Source: Chloroflexota bacterium
GTDB taxonomy: Bacteria; Chloroflexota; Anaerolineae; Anaerolineales; Villigracilaceae
Assembly (NCBI GenBank): GCA_016234535.1
Contig: JACRBH010000199.1
Coordinates: forward strand, 1 to 64,000
DNA length: 64,000 nucleotides
Direction of reading: 5' to 3'
Shown here: positions 34,073 through 44,249 of the stretch, piece after piece
Layout: the number at the start of each line of letters is the position of its first letter
Position numbering within the stretch: the first letter of the stretch is position 1
Made by a program: the position numbers and the translations under genes
The notes under the pieces: model-generated
What the model saw: only the letters and a program-made list of their open reading frames with translations
Database searches by the model: none
Told to the model about the DNA's origin: nothing

Positions 34073-37000
34073 TTAATTCCTGTCTTTCATGCTCAATTGG
34101 GCAATGGTCATGGGCGCACCCAGGGCATGACCCAATTCACGTGCGGCGATCTGAAGCACGGCTTCCACAGTCGTGGCGCTTTGGATCTTCTGGCTGATGA
34201 TGTTCAATGTGCTTTCTCTTTGGGCCTGTTGCTGCGTGCGGGCGAATGAGCGGGCGTTTTGCAGAGCGGTGGATACCTGGGCTGCGAGAGTGGCGTAGAT
34301 GTTGGCATCTTCTTCGGTAAAGGCGTTGAGAACTTCCGATTGCACATCCAGCACACCTAATATTTGATCGCCGATGACCAGCGGTACTGCCATTTCGGAA
34401 TTTGTTTCGGGGAGCAGCGGATTGGGCAGCCAGCCTGCCTCATTGCGTACATCATTAACGATCACGGCCTGACTGGTGCGGGCGGCGCGTGCCACGAGTG
34501 ATTTTTCCTGTGCTAAAGGAATAACCGCAGTGCCGTCTGTACCTTCATGTTCGTCGCCTTCCTTATAACCGCAGGCGGCAATCTTAAGTTCCGCTGTGTT
34601 TTCATTATAGATAAAAACATGGGCATGGTATAAGCCGAATTGACGCTGGGTTAGATGCACCACAGTGTGCAGCATTTTATCAATATCCAATTCTCTGGAC
34701 GAAACTGAACTCACCTCGGCAACTGCTGCGAGTTGGCGGGCGCGTTTATCCAATTCGACCTGACTGCGTTTGGTTTCATCAAACTGTCGCAGGGATTCGA
34801 TGTGCGCCGAGAGACGTTCTGCAACCGCACTGGCCAGCTCAAGGGATTCTTTATCGTCGGAGCCAAGACCCTGAACAACAAGTTTGCCAACGGCTTCGTC
34901 ACGGATTTTGAGCGGCAGGCTGTAGCCGGCATCTTCTGTTTGTTCACCTTCCGCCTGATCGTATTGACGGACTTCCTTCAAATCATAGATGTAACTCGAG
35001 CCTCGATCAGCGTTTACATCCAGGTAATCCTTCCAGCCTTCGCGAGTCAGGCGGCGTGAGGCTTCTTCCGCCTCAAAGCGGTAGCGTTCTGCGCTATCCA
35101 ACAGGCGCAGATTTTCGATTTGCTGCGCCACCTGCTGTGCCACGATATTTACCAATTCATCAGCGCGGGAAATGGGCGATTGTCCTTCCATTTCCACAAC
35201 CAGGTTTCCAAGTGATTCCCCCGTGACAGCGATGGACGCGGTGAGGGCGTGATCGTTGATCGGTAGTTGGGATTGCCCCAATTCTGTCATCGGTATGATT
35301 TTATTTTGCTCGAACGCAAACCCTGTCTCTTCAGGCCTGTGAATGGCATCCAAATAATCCTTCCAATTGGCCCGGGATAAACGCCGAGCTTGCTCCTCCA
35401 CCTCGGCGCGGGCTCGTTCCGTCTCCGCGAGGAAGTTTGAGTTCTGGATGGCGATGGCTAGTTGGCCGGCCAGCGCTTCAAAGGCTGTGAGCATATCCTG
35501 ATTCAACATTCCGGCTTGACGGGCCTGCATATCCAGCACGCCTACTACATTTTCTCCGAAGAGCAGCGGCACGGCCATTTCAGAACGGGTGTCGGGCAGG
35601 AGCGGATTGGGGCGGAAGGTGGTGCTGGCGGTTGTATCGGAAATGACCACGGAGCGTTTTTCCATTGCGGCGCGTCCATTAATTGACCCGGTATTTAATG
35701 GCAACTGGTGACCGCGATCTGCCAATTCCATGCCTACTGTCCCAGTGCCGGATTGCAAAACCAGGGCGGTCTGGCTGGGGTTTGTCAGATAGACTTGAAC
35801 ATAGTACAGATCAAACCGTGAGCGGATCAGTTCTGCAGCGTCCTTCAACATAACATCCACTGCGCGCACTTGAGATACTGATCGGGCAACTTCGGCGGCA
35901 AGCTCGAGGTTGCGGGTACGTTCTGCCACGCGTCCTTCCAGCGTGGTAAGTGATTCGCGCAATTGGGTAACCATCGAATTGAATGCGTTTGCGAGTGTGC
36001 CGATTTCATCGCTGCTTTTCACCACGGCTTTTCGTTCCAGGTTGCCTCCTGTCACGGCAATGGCCGTTTCAGTCAGTTCACCGATGGGATGCACAGTGTT
36101 ATTGATAAACTGGACGATTACAAAGCCGCCAAAAATAATTGCAGCCAAACTTGCAAGGATGGTGAGCAGCAGATTTCGATTTTCCGCCGCAATGACTTCG
36201 GTCCGGTCTGAGACGATTTCCAGTACGCCAATGACCTTGCCGGAAAAATCTTTGAGAGGGAAGCTGATGATTGAGTAACTTCGCCCCTCGATTTTTCTTT
36301 CGGATATCACCGACTCTCCAGCCATTACGCGGGGATACGCCGATATGTCAGCGTAAATGGGGTGGTCATTCGTGCCGGCTTGAAATAATAGATCTTCGTT
36401 TGGTCCGGCCAATTCCGTAACGGCACCCTGGAAAGTGGCATTTTGCGCCGTTTTATTGTCGAGCATAATCTGCGCGTCCATGCCGTATTGCTGTTTGATG
36501 GATTCCAGGAATGACGGGCCAATGTCGATACCGACATCGATAACACCGATATGTTTGCCTTGATAATTTACGGGTACAACGCCGCGCACGCCAAAACCGC
36601 CGCGGCCGATTTCAGGACCGCTAACAGCCTTTTTATCGGTATTGGCTTGTACAACCGTTGCGCGGATGGATGTTAGGTCATCTCCAAACTTGTCCAATTG
36701 GTGAAGGCGCAGAAAAGAGGTGGCTGGCGGCAGGAGGAATTGATATTGTTTTACATCGAATTCACTTTGAACAGCATAAAAGGTTGGAAGCATGATTTCT
36801 TTCAGAAGTTCGCGGTCACCGGATGCGAAGGCTGACTGCACTTCCGAATTGTTCGCCGTTTCTGTAGCAATTGCCAGCGCCAGCTTTTGAAGCCCCTCAA
36901 CCTGATTTCGCACGGAGCTTTCAATGCGGGCAAGGTCTTTTGCCTCCTCTTCCTTGTTTCGGCGGGTTGTTTCAAAAAAATTATATAAAGTCAGCCCCAG

Positions 37001-37144
37001 CGCCATGACAACCAGTACGGAGATGATGGGTAAGACCAGCTTGCGGCTCACTGACCAGAAAGGATGCGCCCTGGTCGAAGTTGACTGTGCCGGCTTGGAA
37101 AGGATATTTTTAAACCAATTGGATTTACGAGTTGATTGAGACAT
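34073..37144 (-). CDS. Cache-like sensor + HAMP + multi-GAF receptor lacking a kinase domain
   Basis: ORF 1023 aa; two TM segments flanking an extracellular region, HAMP (HPIGELTETAIAVTGGNLERKAVVKSSDEIGTLANAFNSMVTQL), several GAF blocks; ends QKIQSATTVEAVLQIAARELGHALG with no HisKA/HATPase. Confidence 0.9.
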   Translation of the reverse strand: MSQSTRKSNWFKNILSKPAQSTSTRAHPFWSVSRKLVLPIISVLVVMALGLTLYNFFETTRRNKEEEAKDLARIESSVRNQVEGLQKLALAIATETANNSEVQSAFASGDRELLKEIMLPTFYAVQSEFDVKQYQFLLPPATSFLRLHQLDKFGDDLTSIRATVVQANTDKKAVSGPEIGRGGFGVRGVVPVNYQGKHIGVIDVGIDIGPSFLESIKQQYGMDAQIMLDNKTAQNATFQGAVTELAGPNEDLLFQAGTNDHPIYADISAYPRVMAGESVISERKIEGRSYSIISFPLKDFSGKVIGVLEIVSDRTEVIAAENRNLLLTILASLAAIIFGGFVIVQFINNTVHPIGELTETAIAVTGGNLERKAVVKSSDEIGTLANAFNSMVTQLRESLTTLEGRVAERTRNLELAAEVARSVSQVRAVDVMLKDAAELIRSRFDLYYVQVYLTNPSQTALVLQSGTGTVGMELADRGHQLPLNTGSINGRAAMEKRSVVISDTTASTTFRPNPLLPDTRSEMAVPLLFGENVVGVLDMQARQAGMLNQDMLTAFEALAGQLAIAIQNSNFLAETERARAEVEEQARRLSRANWKDYLDAIHRPEETGFAFEQNKIIPMTELGQSQLPINDHALTASIAVTGESLGNLVVEMEGQSPISRADELVNIVAQQVAQQIENLRLLDSAERYRFEAEEASRRLTREGWKDYLDVNADRGSSYIYDLKEVRQYDQAEGEQTEDAGYSLPLKIRDEAVGKLVVQGLGSDDKESLELASAVAERLSAHIESLRQFDETKRSQVELDKRARQLAAVAEVSSVSSRELDIDKMLHTVVHLTQRQFGLYHAHVFIYNENTAELKIAACGYKEGDEHEGTDGTAVIPLAQEKSLVARAARTSQAVIVNDVRNEAGWLPNPLLPETNSEMAVPLVIGDQILGVLDVQSEVLNAFTEEDANIYATLAAQVSTALQNARSFARTQQQAQRESTLNIISQKIQSATTVEAVLQIAARELGHALGAPMTIAQLSMKDRN

Positions 37145-37171
37145 ATGAGTACTCCTCTGTTACAGCCAGGG

Positions 37172-39046
37172 TCAGTTCTGGTTGGCTCCGTTGCCGCCAT
37201 TCTTGCGGCCGATGCCGATGCTGGCGCTGACGCGAGCTGCACCAAGCGCAAATCCGATTTCGCGAATGGCTGTTTGCAGCGTATCATCCACTGTGGTGGC
37301 GCGCTGAATCTTCTGGCCGATGGCATTTACCAATGATTCCAAATCCGCTTCCGCTTTGGATTGTTCGAAGGAACGGGCATTCTGCAGGGAGATGGAAACC
37401 TGCCCTGCGAGTGATTGCAGGAGGGTGACATCCTCTTCGCCCAGCCCGTTGACTATATTTTGTTGCACGTCCAGCACCCCCAGCACTTGTTTGCCCAAAG
37501 AAATCGGAATAGCCGCTTCAGATTTTGTGTCCGGTAATAACGCATTGGGAAGCCAGCCATCAGCCTGGGATGTATCTGGAACGAGAACGGGCTCATTGGT
37601 GGCGGCGGCGCGTCCCACCAGACCGCGTCCCTTGGGAACTTTGTGACCGCGGGCCAGCATTGTGGCGCCCGCTTCGCCCGTTCCGCCTGCCATGATCAAG
37701 TCACCGGTTTCTTCATCCAAAAAGTAAATGTGAGCGTGGTAGTAATTGAACGCGGTCTTCACCTGTTCCACCACATCGAGTGCCAGTTGATTGGGGTTGG
37801 TGGCCATCGATAGGCGGCGGCTGACTTCAGCCGAGGTTTGCACGGCCAATGCCCGGCGGCGCACATCTTCAAATGCCTGCCGCAGTTTTGAAGTCATGGT
37901 ATTGAACGTTTGAGCCAGTGTTCCGACCTCGTCACCGGAATCAACTTCAGCCTGCACATCGAAGTTGCCAGAGGCAATTTGTTCAGCAGTGTCTGTCAAA
38001 TGGGCGATGGGGCGCGTTAGCTGCTGTGATAGGAAAATTGCCAGGAAGATGGATAAAGCCAGTACAACCACCACTGTGACGATTGAAGCTGTAAAAGTTT
38101 GAGCGCTTGTTGTTTGCGCGGCGCTGATATCTTCAGCCGCGAGTTGCTCGCCCAGGGCTTCGATTTTTGACGATAAAGGCTCAACTTCGCGGGCGGCGGC
38201 GATCATTGCGGCATCGTATTGAGCGATTTCATTATCCCTGGTCACGAGTACATCGAAGGCCGTTTGATAATTATCGGCCAGGGTTTTCAACTCGGTCTTT
38301 TCGGCCGATTGGAGCAGGTCAGACGCAGTAACCTGGCTTTTGAACTGAATGATCGATGCATGCACATCGTCAGCGTATCCCTGCTCCCGGCGCGCCAGAT
38401 AATCTTTTTCATGGCGGCGAATTTGGAGCAGGGTAATTTCCAGATTTTCCAACCCTGGCTTGTCGGCGATTTTGATTTCAAGATCATGAGCTACGTCACG
38501 CACATCGCCCAGATAACCGGTGTTTTCGTTTTCGCCATACTGCCTTGAGGCTTCAACGAGTGTGAGAAAACTTTGTTCATACGTGTCGGTGAATTGGGTT
38601 AGTGATGCGATATCAGACTCGTATTGCGCCTGAGTCATGTCACCTGTTGAAGTTGTTGCCGCTACAGAGCCAAAGGGGGCCAGTAGTTCAATATGTTCGT
38701 GCATTAAGGCAATGTTTTCGTTGTAAGGGATCACATAGTTGGTGTAGGCTGTATCAAACCCTTCGCTTTGCCAGCGCAGAATAAAGTTTTTCTCATAACG
38801 GCGGGCTTGCAGGAGATAAATTTGCAATTCATCGGACAGGTTTTGAATCTCGCCGCCTTGCGACAGAGCGTGTTCATAACCAGTTTGCACTTGATTTAAA
38901 CCCCGCAGAGTGACGCCGGCAATGACCAGCGCAAAGACGAACATGACACTGAAAGCCAGCATCAATTTAAGCTGGAGGCGAAGGTCGCCCCAGAAGCCAA
39001 AGTGCCTCTCTGATGAAATGGAATTAGAAGTTGATGTTATGTTCAT
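37172..39046 (-). CDS. HAMP + GAF receptor lacking a kinase domain
   Basis: ORF 624 aa; helical periplasmic sensor, HAMP (RPIAHLTDTAEQIASGNFDVQAEVDSGDEVGTLAQTFNTM), GAF, tail QKIQRATTVDDTLQTAIREIGFALG. Confidence 0.9.
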   Translation of the reverse strand: MNITSTSNSISSERHFGFWGDLRLQLKLMLAFSVMFVFALVIAGVTLRGLNQVQTGYEHALSQGGEIQNLSDELQIYLLQARRYEKNFILRWQSEGFDTAYTNYVIPYNENIALMHEHIELLAPFGSVAATTSTGDMTQAQYESDIASLTQFTDTYEQSFLTLVEASRQYGENENTGYLGDVRDVAHDLEIKIADKPGLENLEITLLQIRRHEKDYLARREQGYADDVHASIIQFKSQVTASDLLQSAEKTELKTLADNYQTAFDVLVTRDNEIAQYDAAMIAAAREVEPLSSKIEALGEQLAAEDISAAQTTSAQTFTASIVTVVVVLALSIFLAIFLSQQLTRPIAHLTDTAEQIASGNFDVQAEVDSGDEVGTLAQTFNTMTSKLRQAFEDVRRRALAVQTSAEVSRRLSMATNPNQLALDVVEQVKTAFNYYHAHIYFLDEETGDLIMAGGTGEAGATMLARGHKVPKGRGLVGRAAATNEPVLVPDTSQADGWLPNALLPDTKSEAAIPISLGKQVLGVLDVQQNIVNGLGEEDVTLLQSLAGQVSISLQNARSFEQSKAEADLESLVNAIGQKIQRATTVDDTLQTAIREIGFALGAARVSASIGIGRKNGGNGANQN

Positions 39047-39063
39047 TTTTGCTCCAGAACCAA

Positions 39064-41055
39064 TTAATTGCTTTCGTGTTTGTCAGTCAACACTTTGGGG
39101 TCAAGAGTCACCAGTGTTTGGCGCATCCCCAGTGAGTGACCTAATTCACGTGCCGCAATTTGTAACGCCGCTTCAACTGTGGTGGTACCCTGGATCTTCT
39201 GGGTGATAAGGTTAATGGCCTCCTGCTGGGCGGCGCGTTTGCGGTTGAGTTCCTCCAGGCGTCGGCGCTCGGTAACATCCTGATTCGCGCCATACCAGCG
39301 GATAATCTTTCCATCCTTATCACGTTCCACATTGATGTTTACAGTGATGTAGCCTATCTCGCCGTCTGAAAAAATGATACGGTGTTCCAGGGTCGTGTGG
39401 AGATGGCGTTCTTTGGATTCCATAACTTTTTGAATCTCACCCCCTACAAGCGCTCCATCATCGGGGTGGACAAAATTCCGGGCATAGTCAGCAGAGGATA
39501 TTTTGTACCCGCCAACCTTTTCAACAGTGGTGCGGAAAATCGAATAGAACTGGTCGTTGAAGGTAAAGAGGTCTTTCTCTGCATCGTATTCCCAGTTGGC
39601 AAGGCGGGCGATCTTGAGCGCGTCGGATAAAAGAACCTGACTGCGTTGGATTTCTGTGTACGACTGCGCATTTTGCGCGGCAATAGCAACCTGGTTGGCA
39701 ATGGCCTGCAGCGCATCGATATCTTCGTGTTTCAGACCATCCACAACATTGTGCTGCACATCCAGCACGCCCAATACCTGGTCGCCGATGGCAATGGGAA
39801 TTGCAACTTCAGATTTGGTTTCAGGCAATAGCGGATTGGGCAGCCACTCGCGGCTTTGGGAGGTATCTGTTATCAGAATCGGTTCCCTGCTTTCCGCGGC
39901 GCGTCCCACCAGACCGCGTCCTTTGGCAAGCTTATGGGATTGTGCGAGCATCATCCTGCCAGCCTCTCCTGTGCCGCCCGCCATTACCAGGTTTTCGCGG
40001 ATATCGTCAAAGAAGTAAATCTGGGTGTGATAGTAATCGAATGCATCCCTAACCTGGTTCACCACTTCCGTTACCAGTTCTTTTCGATCGAGGATGGTGG
40101 AAAGGCGGCGGCTGACTTCTGTAGAGGTATCCAGCGCTTTGGTGCGGTCTGCCACGCGTTGTTCCAATCCGCTGAGGATATCCTTAAGTTGCGCGATCAT
40201 GCTGTTGAATGAGCGGGCGAGCATGCCGATTTCATCAGTGCTTGTGATGTCAGCATAGACTTCGAGGTTTCCCTTCGCAACCTGGTCGGCGGTTTGGGCC
40301 AAATGACTAACTGGTGTTACCACTGAGCGGACGATGAAGAAACCCAGGATGATCGTGATCAAGACCGCCGCCATGATTAACGTGCCAAGGAATGTTATGG
40401 AACGGTTGATTAAGGATTGGATGTCCGTTTCCTTTTTTTGGATCTCCACGTGTTGAAGTAGTACCGCCCGGTCAATGGCAGAACGGTGAGATTCGTAATC
40501 TAGTGTGAGTATCTCATCAAAAATTTTATCGGCTTCCTGAAGTTTGTCCGCTCGAATGGCTGGTATCAATTGGTTATTGACAACTTCAAAGAAATCCTGG
40601 GCAGGCAGGTAGGAGTCAACAAGTAACGCCTGCTTAATATCATTGTTTGCAATTTCTTCAGAAGTCAGGGTTTCGACCCAGTAGGTATGCCGCTCCTTAT
40701 ACTCATTTTGCAGCGCGGGTATTTTTTCGATCAAACTGTCCACTGACGCCGTGTCCCCTTCCTTGGCGGCTTCCAATAATAGCGATGTTGTAAGATATGA
40801 CTCGATAATGTACGCCGGGGGCGGCAAAATATCGGCCACTAATTCTTGATTCTGTGTAAGTTGTTTATAAAGCGGGCCATTGACCTGTACCGTGCTCATT
40901 GTATAAAAGGCAAATGCGGCAAAGGTGCCCAAACTAACCACGCTGATCGCTATCAATGTGGATAATTTGATTCCGACTCGCAAGTTCGAAAAAAAGGAGA
41001 ATAACCTAAATTTTGGACGCGGGGTATCAAATGAATTAAGGTCAGGTGTTTTCAT
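39064..41055 (-). CDS. HAMP + GAF + PAS receptor lacking a kinase domain
   Basis: ORF 663 aa; HAMP (TPVSHLAQTADQVAKGNLEVYADITSTDEIGMLARSFNSM), GAF, PAS/PAC (GEIGYITVNINVERDKDGKIIRWYGANQDVTERRRLEE), tail QKIQGTTTVEAALQIAARELGHSLG. Confidence 0.9.
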   Translation of the reverse strand: MKTPDLNSFDTPRPKFRLFSFFSNLRVGIKLSTLIAISVVSLGTFAAFAFYTMSTVQVNGPLYKQLTQNQELVADILPPPAYIIESYLTTSLLLEAAKEGDTASVDSLIEKIPALQNEYKERHTYWVETLTSEEIANNDIKQALLVDSYLPAQDFFEVVNNQLIPAIRADKLQEADKIFDEILTLDYESHRSAIDRAVLLQHVEIQKKETDIQSLINRSITFLGTLIMAAVLITIILGFFIVRSVVTPVSHLAQTADQVAKGNLEVYADITSTDEIGMLARSFNSMIAQLKDILSGLEQRVADRTKALDTSTEVSRRLSTILDRKELVTEVVNQVRDAFDYYHTQIYFFDDIRENLVMAGGTGEAGRMMLAQSHKLAKGRGLVGRAAESREPILITDTSQSREWLPNPLLPETKSEVAIPIAIGDQVLGVLDVQHNVVDGLKHEDIDALQAIANQVAIAAQNAQSYTEIQRSQVLLSDALKIARLANWEYDAEKDLFTFNDQFYSIFRTTVEKVGGYKISSADYARNFVHPDDGALVGGEIQKVMESKERHLHTTLEHRIIFSDGEIGYITVNINVERDKDGKIIRWYGANQDVTERRRLEELNRKRAAQQEAINLITQKIQGTTTVEAALQIAARELGHSLGMRQTLVTLDPKVLTDKHESN

Positions 41056-43448
41056 AGTTTAGCCTCTTCATGGTTTGAAAAATCGATAATCGATGGGGTG
41101 GTTTCCCCGGTAGTCGCTATATAAGGGAGGGTAACGATAAAACGCGAACCTTTACTCAGTTCGCTTTCCACACTCACCTGCCCGTCATGTTGTTCGGCGA
41201 TGGCTTTGACAATCGCCAGTCCCAAACCGTTGCCTTCCACTTCGCTGGCTTTGCCGCTGCGGACACGATAGAAGCGGTCAAAAACATAGGGGAGGTCTTC
41301 GGCGGGAATGCCGTAGCCGTTATCCCGTACATCCACTTGAACATATTCGTCGTTTAGGTTCACAGAAAGTGTGATTTTTTCACCGCACGGCGTATACTTG
41401 ATGGCGTTGCCGATCAGGTTGCGGAACAACTGCTTTAATTGCAGGGGATCGCCGTTCACATGCGCGGGAACTTCGGGCTGGTCGTATTGAAGTATTTGTT
41501 CCCTGACTTTTGCCTGCGTTTTGAATTCATCCACGATACCGGTCAATAAAGAGCCAACTTCCAAAACCTCGTGCTTCCGCGAAGTATTAAGATCAGCCTG
41601 CGCGAGCTGCATCAGGTTCTGCACAAGTTCGGTCATGCTAAAGGCGGCATTTTGGATGCGGCGCGCAAAATCAGCTTGTATGTCATTGAGTGGACCGGCT
41701 TGCGCAAGCAATTCGCTAAACCCTAAAATGGATGTGATCGGGTTTTTCAAGTCATGCGAGGCAGTGGCAATAAATTCGTTTTTCACGCGGTCAATATCCT
41801 TAAAACGTGTTATGTCGTGCAAAACCGCCACCAGTCCGCCAGATTCTATGGGCGTGATGAGCACCATGAATACGCGTTCATCGGGCCAAAGAATCTCTTC
41901 CGATTTTGAGCCGCCGCTATGGAGCGCATCCTTGACCATTTGGATGAGGGCATCGTATCCATGTCCTTCCTCCAACGGCTGATTAAGGCTGGCCTTGAAG
42001 TCCGTGAATAATTTTTCGCCTGCGGGGTTGAGCAGGCTAAGCCGCCCTTCCGCATCGAACATAAAAATGGCTTCGTCTGCGCTTTGCAAAACAGCAGACA
42101 GGCGCTTTTGTTGCTGCGACACGCCTTCATACAGCAGCGCATTTTCTATCGCGATCGCCGCCTGACTGGCGATTGCCTGCAACAGCAGCAGGGATTCCAT
42201 TTGGAAGTAATGTGTTTTTTCATGCACCAACGCCAGAATCCCCAGCAGATTATTTCGTCCAAACATCGGAACGATCGCCGCCGAGCGCGTTGGGTCATTC
42301 GATACCTGCTGCCAGCCCGCCGCATTTTGAACATCGTCAATAAGAATGCTTTCGCGCGATTCGTTGATCGCTTTCAGGAATCCCGCAAAGTTCGGACATT
42401 CAATTTGAACAGTCGTGGATGTGTTATATGTTTTTCGAATTGGATGATGCGGATCGAATAATACAATGTGCCCCATGATCGCGCCAAGCATTTCCACCGT
42501 ACGGCGCAGTACCACGCTGGTCAACTCATTAATGTCGAGCCGCGCGCTTAATTCCTTGCCAATCTCGGGCAACATGCTAAGCTGACGGTTGCGGCGGCGG
42601 ATTGCATCTTCAAATGACTTGGTGCGGAGCTTTGCGCGAATGCGCGCAAATAATTCGCGGCGATCAAATGGCTTTGTGATGTAATCGTCGGCCCCCAAAT
42701 TCAGGCCTGCCTGAACATCATCCGGATGCAAGCGCGCCGCTGTAAAAATAATGACAGGAATGTGCGCAATAGCCGAGTCTGCCCGAATTTCCTTCAAGAC
42801 GGTCAACCCGTCCTTTTGCGGCATATTTACATCCAACAGGACCAGGTCCGGCATTTCAGTGCGTGTTTTTTCCAGCGCTTCCACGCCGTTGGAGGCTGTT
42901 ATGTAATTGTAGCCCTCATTCTTCATGTAGCGCGACAACAGGGTCACATTATCGGGCATATCATCGGCAATCAGAATGTTGAACGGCTGGGTCTCAGTTG
43001 TTGGCTGTTCCACTGGTGCAGCAGATGCATTTCCGATTGATTTCATCACGTTGGTCACAATCTGGCAAATGCGTTCCGGTCGCACAGGTTTGATAATGGT
43101 TTCATCCACCCTCAAGCGGCGGGCGGTTTCCCTTAATCCGGGAACGTCATACGCCGTCACCAAAACAATATGCGCCGGTTTCCCGCCGGAGTTGGCCTGG
43201 ATATGCTCTATCAATTCCAGACCATTCATGCCAGGCATCATCATGTCTGTGATCAGCATATCGACATAATCGCCTGCGATGCTCTCGAGGGCTTCCTTTC
43301 CGCTGCTGGCGGAAATAACGTCAACCTCGGGTCCCAACTGCGATATGGCTCGCGCCAGAGTCGCGGCAGTGGCAGGGTGGTCATCCACTACCAGGATGCG
43401 GATGGAATTTTTTCCATTGGAAAGTTTGGTGGTATTCATCGTCCCCAT
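41052..43448 (-). CDS. Hybrid REC-REC-GAF-PAS-HisKA-HATPase histidine kinase
   Basis: IRILVVDDHPATAATLARAI, FNILIADDMPDNVTLLSRYM, NEFIATASHDLKNPITSILGFSELL, VRDNGYGIPAEDLPYVFDRFYRV; start trimmed from the ORF-track 43565 to MGTMNTTKLS. Confidence 0.92.
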   Translation of the reverse strand: MGTMNTTKLSNGKNSIRILVVDDHPATAATLARAISQLGPEVDVISASSGKEALESIAGDYVDMLITDMMMPGMNGLELIEHIQANSGGKPAHIVLVTAYDVPGLRETARRLRVDETIIKPVRPERICQIVTNVMKSIGNASAAPVEQPTTETQPFNILIADDMPDNVTLLSRYMKNEGYNYITASNGVEALEKTRTEMPDLVLLDVNMPQKDGLTVLKEIRADSAIAHIPVIIFTAARLHPDDVQAGLNLGADDYITKPFDRRELFARIRAKLRTKSFEDAIRRRNRQLSMLPEIGKELSARLDINELTSVVLRRTVEMLGAIMGHIVLFDPHHPIRKTYNTSTTVQIECPNFAGFLKAINESRESILIDDVQNAAGWQQVSNDPTRSAAIVPMFGRNNLLGILALVHEKTHYFQMESLLLLQAIASQAAIAIENALLYEGVSQQQKRLSAVLQSADEAIFMFDAEGRLSLLNPAGEKLFTDFKASLNQPLEEGHGYDALIQMVKDALHSGGSKSEEILWPDERVFMVLITPIESGGLVAVLHDITRFKDIDRVKNEFIATASHDLKNPITSILGFSELLAQAGPLNDIQADFARRIQNAAFSMTELVQNLMQLAQADLNTSRKHEVLEVGSLLTGIVDEFKTQAKVREQILQYDQPEVPAHVNGDPLQLKQLFRNLIGNAIKYTPCGEKITLSVNLNDEYVQVDVRDNGYGIPAEDLPYVFDRFYRVRSGKASEVEGNGLGLAIVKAIAEQHDGQVSVESELSKGSRFIVTLPYIATTGETTPSIIDFSNHEEAKL

Positions 43449-43534
43449 TTTCGCCGATTTCCGCCGACTGGCGGTTAGGGAGATGATGTAAAAGGTTGGT
43501 AAAAGTTGGGGATGAAAAACCCGCTTAAAACTGT

Positions 43535-43557
43535 AGGTCGGATTGTCAATCCGACCT
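43535..43557. repeat. REP palindrome, left flank of Y1 transposase
   Basis: aggtcggattg-t-caatccgacct, perfect 11-bp arms. Confidence 0.88.
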
Positions 43558-43602
43558 GGCTTCATGGTGTAAAATCACTTTGTATAGTCCACCTACTTTA
43601 TT

Positions 43603-44249
43603 ATGAATCAATACCGTGAATACTATCACCGCCACCTTCCGCATTGGCAACCAATAAATGCAACTTTCTTTGTAACTTTTCGATTGAAAGGCACCCTGCC
43701 TTTTGAAGTAATTCAACATTGATGGAAGAACAGGAGCGGGAAAAGAAAGAAGTTCCGAAATTGCCCGAAGAACAAACAAAACAAAATTATTTGGATGAAC
43801 AAGATTATTTCCGTAAGTGGGACAATTTACTGGATAAAGCCAGGTTTGGACCCCGCTGGCTTTCCCAACCTGAAATAGCGGAGATCATAAAAGAAGCACT
43901 GCATTATCGGAATGAACGGGAATTTGATTTATTTGCGTTTTGCATTATGTCAAACCACGTTCATGTTGTCTTTCAGCTCTTCGAAAGTAAGCCGGGCAGT
44001 CCACCCGACCTGCATTTTCAAATATCCTTAAACGAGATTATGCAGTCTTTAAAACGCCATACCGCAAGAAAATCAAATATTGTTTTAGGCAGGCAAGGCC
44101 CATTTTGGCAGGATGAAAGTTACGATCATGTGGTCCGTGATAGCGGGGAGTTCAACCGCATTATCAATTACGTTTTGGAAAACCCCGTGAAGGCAGGATT
44201 AGTCTCGAAATGGGAAGACTGGCCCTGGACATTTTGTAAGTCGGGCTGA
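43603..44249 (+). pseudogene. REP-associated tyrosine (Y1/IS200-like) transposase, frameshifted
   Basis: Frame 1 from ATG 43603: MNQYREYYHRHLPHWQPINATFFVTFRLKGTLPFEVIQH* ; continues in another frame: EEQEREKK...FAFCIMSNHVHVVFQL (HxH)...WQDESYDHVVRDSGEFNRIINYVLENPVKAGLV. One missing nucleotide near 43719 would fuse the halves. Confidence 0.88.

Noticed and set aside
43720-43722. UGA in the Y1 transposase as a selenocysteine codon
   Set aside because: The downstream transposase frame differs from the upstream frame, so it is a frameshift rather than recoding; no redox motif context.
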